From assembly GCA_030066475.1 (NCBI GenBank), contig JASJBO010000018.1, forward strand, positions 1 to 23,871: a stretch of 23,871 nt of DNA, read 5' to 3'. Positions within the stretch are counted from its first letter, which is position 1. Each line of letters starts with the position of its first letter. The notes beneath the pieces were generated by a model. The model made no database searches. It was not told the origin of the DNA and worked only from the letters and a program-made list of their open reading frames with translations. Below, in pieces: positions 21,224 to 23,871 of the stretch. Source of the stretch: Myxococcota bacterium (GTDB lineage Bacteria > Myxococcota_A > UBA9160 > PR03). The position numbers were made by a program, and so were the translations under genes.

Positions 21224-22449
21224 AGGTCCCCCTTGTCCTCGGGATCGGCCGGCAGCGCGTCGGCCGGCGCCGGCCTGGGCACCCGCTTCCGGACCCGACG
21301 GAGCACCGCCCGCCGCGTCCGCACCCCGTCGTTCAGGACCATGCCCACGGGACAGAACAGCCGGCACCAGAAGTTCAGCACGAAGAAGGAGCCGATCAGC
21401 GACAGCGGCAGGATGTACCACTGCACGCCCGCGCCGGTGAGCGAGAACATCATCGAGAAGGGCTCGTAGGATCCCAGGGCAGGGTTGGAGGCGAGGAAGA
21501 TCAGCATGAGCGCCGCCCAGGTCATGCAGCGGACGACCGTCCGTGCGGACTTCTGGACGCCGGGCCGGACCGCCAGGTTGATGCCGCTGATCTTGTTCAA
21601 GGCCCGTTCCACGTACTGGAAGGGGCAGACCTGGGCGCAGTAGATGTTCCTGCCCAGCAGCAGCACGCTGCCCAGCATGCCCGCCATCATGATCCACCAA
21701 AGCGCGTGCGACTGGAAGTCGGGGACGTAGCCCAGCACGATCCCGGCCATCTGCCCGATCGACACGGACGAGTTCGTGTAGATCCCGACGACTCCCAGCG
21801 ACGCGAACGGGATCGCGAGCCGGCCCCATCTCGCGACCCGACCCTTTGCGTAGGAGACGAGGAAGGCCAGCGCGAAGACGGCGATCAGGGCGATCTCCCC
21901 GATGCCGAACTCCCACGCCGGCTGCTTCCAGGTGGGCTTCAGTCCGAAGTGCTCGGTGGCGGCGATGTGCATGGCATCGCGCACGGCGGTCGTGAAGCCC
22001 TGGGACGAGATGGTCGCCCCCGAGACGGCATCGATGTCCACGCCCAGCAGGAAGTCGGCGGAGACCGTCTTTCTCGCGAACTGCCGGAAGAAGCGGGCCT
22101 TCTTGACCTTCTCGAAGTAGGCCGGCGTCTCGTTGTTTCGCAGATGGAGGATCTCGGCGATCTCGCCTTCGGCGCTGGCCCGGATCCCGATGACCAGGGG
22201 ACCGCCGTAGCCCTCGGCCTCGGAGATCACCACGTAGTTGCCCGCGGTCTCGTCGCGGAAGACGATCTGGTCACCTTCCGCGTCCGTGACCCGGGTGAGC
22301 GCGTGGTCGGCGAGCAGCGCCCGGAGCATGGCCTCGTAGTCGGGCTGCGCCGCGATCTGCCCGATGACGAAGGCCGCCACCAGGGACGTGAACGCCAGCG
22401 GGAAGGCCAGCCGCCCCCATGCGGCCCGGACTCCCTTGGCGACCGCCAC
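21205..22449 (-). CDS. rdhC: RdhC/NosR-like FMN-binding membrane iron-sulfur protein
   Basis: A 414-residue membrane protein of the NosR/PceC group. An N-terminal membrane segment (about 12-32) is followed by a periplasmic FMN-binding domain (about 60-165) with the flavinylation motif DAVSGATISS (D140; T146 is the expected covalent FMN site). About five further membrane segments follow (near 185-200, 210-228, 248-266, 308-322 and 343-361). Two CxxxCP motifs, C271-C275 (CAQVCPF) and C362-C366 (CRLFCPVG), are typical of the C-terminal electron-transfer half. In reductive dehalogenase operons such proteins are thought to pass electrons from quinol or to aid maturation. It starts with GTG at 22449, one base after the rdhB stop. 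The C-terminus is rich in Arg/Pro and cytoplasmic. Confidence 0.88.
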   Translation of the reverse strand: MAVAKGVRAAWGRLAFPLAFTSLVAAFVIGQIAAQPDYEAMLRALLADHALTRVTDAEGDQIVFRDETAGNYVVISEAEGYGGPLVIGIRASAEGEIAEILHLRNNETPAYFEKVKKARFFRQFARKTVSADFLLGVDIDAVSGATISSQGFTTAVRDAMHIAATEHFGLKPTWKQPAWEFGIGEIALIAVFALAFLVSYAKGRVARWGRLAIPFASLGVVGIYTNSSVSIGQMAGIVLGYVPDFQSHALWWIMMAGMLGSVLLLGRNIYCAQVCPFQYVERALNKISGINLAVRPGVQKSARTVVRCMTWAALMLIFLASNPALGSYEPFSMMFSLTGAGVQWYILPLSLIGSFFVLNFWCRLFCPVGMVLNDGVRTRRAVLRRVRKRVPRPAPADALPADPEDKGDLWRREP

Positions 22450-22450
22450 C

Positions 22451-22735
22451 CTATCCCTTCGTCTTCAGCCCGGGCGCCACCCAGTAGCGCCAGGCGAGGG
22501 TCATCGCGATGATGCCGGGCCCGGTGAAGAGCGTGAGCGCCATCGCGCCCGAGGTCGCGATGCCCTCGACGAACGAGGACCCGGCCCAGGCGAGACCGAA
22601 CAGGATCAGGAACGCGCCGCCGATCAGGGCGACCCAGGCGTACCACGGCGCCCGGACCCGCACCGAGGCGTAGGCGAAGGCGAACACGCTGAGCGTGAAC
22701 AGGATGCCCAGCAGGAACCACTGGATGCCTTCCAT
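22451..22735 (-). CDS. rdhB: Reductive dehalogenase membrane anchor
   Basis: A 94-residue hydrophobic protein with three transmembrane segments (about 4-24, 32-52 and 62-83) and the WYAW element after the first loop (RAPWYAWVALIGG), which matches the short RdhB anchors that hold the catalytic RdhA at the outer face of the membrane. Length fits the family (about 75-105). The ATG at 22735 has GGGAGA upstream and lies 11 bases behind rdhA. Identification depends partly on its position between rdhA and rdhC, since RdhB sequences are poorly conserved. Confidence 0.82.
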   Translation of the reverse strand: MEGIQWFLLGILFTLSVFAFAYASVRVRAPWYAWVALIGGAFLILFGLAWAGSSFVEGIATSGAMALTLFTGPGIIAMTLAWRYWVAPGLKTKG

Positions 22736-22746
22736 CGCGGTCTCCC

Positions 22747-23871
22747 TCAGGCCTTGCCGGCCGTGGTGCTGTTGTTCTTGCTGCTCGGATTGATGCGCAT
22801 GCCCTCGCCGCTCTTCCAGAACTTGTCCACCTTGGCGGGATCTCCCGTCGCCCCGTACCCGAAGAGCGGATGCATCTTGGACATGGTGTGGTGCAGGAAG
22901 CCCGGCGCGATGGTGGTCGACGCCATGCTCAGCCAGTGGTGCCAGTAGTCGGGCTCGTTGTAGGTGCAGGAGGCGATGCAGTTGCCGCAGGCGCTGTCGT
23001 TCTCGATCCAGAAGTCGAAGCACTTCTTGGCGTCGGAGTAGAACTTCTTCACCCCCGTGTGGTTGCTCCACGTGTAGCCGGGCTCGTCGCTGTGCTCGTA
23101 CTTGGGCTGGAAGCCGTAGCCGCTGTCCTCGTCCTCGAGCAGGGGCAGGGCTCCGGAGGGGCAGGACTTGGCGCACTCGCCGCAGCTCAGGCAGAACTCG
23201 GTGATGCCGAAGTCGTGGGGCTGGTCGTACTCGACGTCCTCGAAGTCCGTGTAGACCTTGCAGATGCGGTGGCGGGGCCCCAGGCCCGGCACCAGCAGCT
23301 GCGCGTTGCGACCGCCCTGACCGAGGCCGGCCGCGATGCCGTAGGCCACGCTGTTGCCGAGGTCGTTGCCGGCGCCGACGGCGTGGTAGCCCATGCCCCG
23401 CATGAACTTGGCCACCTGGTTGGCGATCTGGGCCATGACGACGTAGCCGTGGCCGACGGCGCCCTCGGCGGTCCAGGCCGGCGCGGTCTGGATGTTGTCG
23501 TAGTCCTCGGGCACCAGGATCACGATCACCGTCTTGGGCTCGAAGGGGAAGTCCTCCTCCCAGGTCAAGGTGCGCTCGTTCATGATGTCGTAGATCGGAT
23601 CGTAGTCCCAGCGCCTGTCGCGCTTCGTGATGCCGCAGCGCACCGCGCCCCAGACCCGCGCGGCGCTCTTGATCGACGTCGCCGCTTCCCGCGGCGATTC
23701 GAACTGGTACTGCTCCTCCTCGACATCGGACTGGTCCCAGCTCGTCAACGTCGTGTTCGGCTGGTTGAACTTCATGGGCTCCACCCCCGTCACGGTGAGG
23801 GGGTACCAGGCCGCGTGGTGCATGGCGCGGTCTTTCTGGGTGTAGCCGGGCTTGCTGTTGTCCCACGGCAC
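22747..23871 (-). CDS. rdhA: Reductive dehalogenase catalytic subunit (5' end outside window)
   Basis: The C-terminal 374 residues of a corrinoid iron-sulfur reductive dehalogenase, which removes halogen from organohalides with electrons from the membrane. Ferredoxin-type cluster 1 is FCLSCGECAKSCPSG (C227, C230, C233, C237 in the visible part). Cluster 2 is C284-x10-C295-x2-C298-x3-C302, where T303 replaces the usual Pro. VGHGYVVMA carries a Tyr (Y143), GAGND an Asn (N169) and LGPRHRICKVYTD the Args (R200/R202), matching in order and near-matching in spacing the active-site Tyr-Asn-Arg of PceA. The N-terminus with the expected twin-arginine signal lies beyond the window edge; the GTG at the edge is not taken as the start. 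There is no stop or frameshift in the visible part. Confidence 0.93.
   Translation of the reverse strand: MPWDNSKPGYTQKDRAMHHAAWYPLTVTGVEPMKFNQPNTTLTSWDQSDVEEEQYQFESPREAATSIKSAARVWGAVRCGITKRDRRWDYDPIYDIMNERTLTWEEDFPFEPKTVIVILVPEDYDNIQTAPAWTAEGAVGHGYVVMAQIANQVAKFMRGMGYHAVGAGNDLGNSVAYGIAAGLGQGGRNAQLLVPGLGPRHRICKVYTDFEDVEYDQPHDFGITEFCLSCGECAKSCPSGALPLLEDEDSGYGFQPKYEHSDEPGYTWSNHTGVKKFYSDAKKCFDFWIENDSACGNCIASCTYNEPDYWHHWLSMASTTIAPGFLHHTMSKMHPLFGYGATGDPAKVDKFWKSGEGMRINPSSKNNSTTAGKA

Noticed and set aside
1..23871. CRISPR arrays, tRNA or rRNA genes, insertion sequences
   Set aside because: I found no regularly spaced repeats, cloverleaf-like sequences in the short gaps, or transposase motifs. All gaps are under 280 bases and are accounted for above.

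Overview
The window is high-GC DNA, roughly 70 percent by eye, with tightly packed genes, many GTG starts and ATGA/GTGA stop-start overlaps. It joins an oxygen-using catabolic half to an anaerobic half. That mix would fit a high-GC deltaproteobacterial-type lineage (Myxococcota or Desulfobacterota/Binatota-like). No rRNA or other taxonomic marker is present, so this is only a guess. I see no tRNA, rRNA, CRISPR array or transposase.

Left half (1-10144, nearly all on +): a divergently oriented metallo-beta-lactamase-fold hydrolase and a TetR regulator flank a promoter with a palindromic operator. The TetR gene is coupled to a phenol-hydroxylase-type FAD monooxygenase and a vicinal-oxygen-chelate protein, which looks like a small regulated aromatic-oxidation operon. 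Next come two acyl-CoA dehydrogenase genes (a likely heteromeric pair), an aldehyde dehydrogenase, a membrane-anchored nitroreductase-like protein and two consecutive DsbA-like/2-hydroxychromene-2-carboxylate isomerase-like proteins. Between these intact genes lie three gene stumps: a frameshifted tail of an amidohydrolase, a short-chain dehydrogenase with its whole middle missing, and the first fifth of an aldo-keto reductase.

Middle (10151-13063): a strong hairpin and a repeated GA-rich element, a secreted protein of unknown function on -, a small lipoprotein on +, and a double-length glutathione-S-transferase-like protein whose stop lies 3 bases from the convergent stop of the next operon.

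Right half (13067-23871, all on -, transcribed right to left): a reductive dehalogenase operon, rdhA (5' end outside the window), rdhB, rdhC and an overlapping 60-residue membrane protein. It is followed by pta, ackA, porG, porA, porB and a GltD-like flavoprotein fused to a PorD-like ferredoxin domain. Read together, the second set would oxidise pyruvate to acetyl-CoA, make ATP through acetyl phosphate, and pass electrons to ferredoxin and/or NADP. The first set would provide a membrane-linked organohalide electron sink. Placing the two side by side is the most interesting feature of the window. The connection between them is inferred from gene order only.
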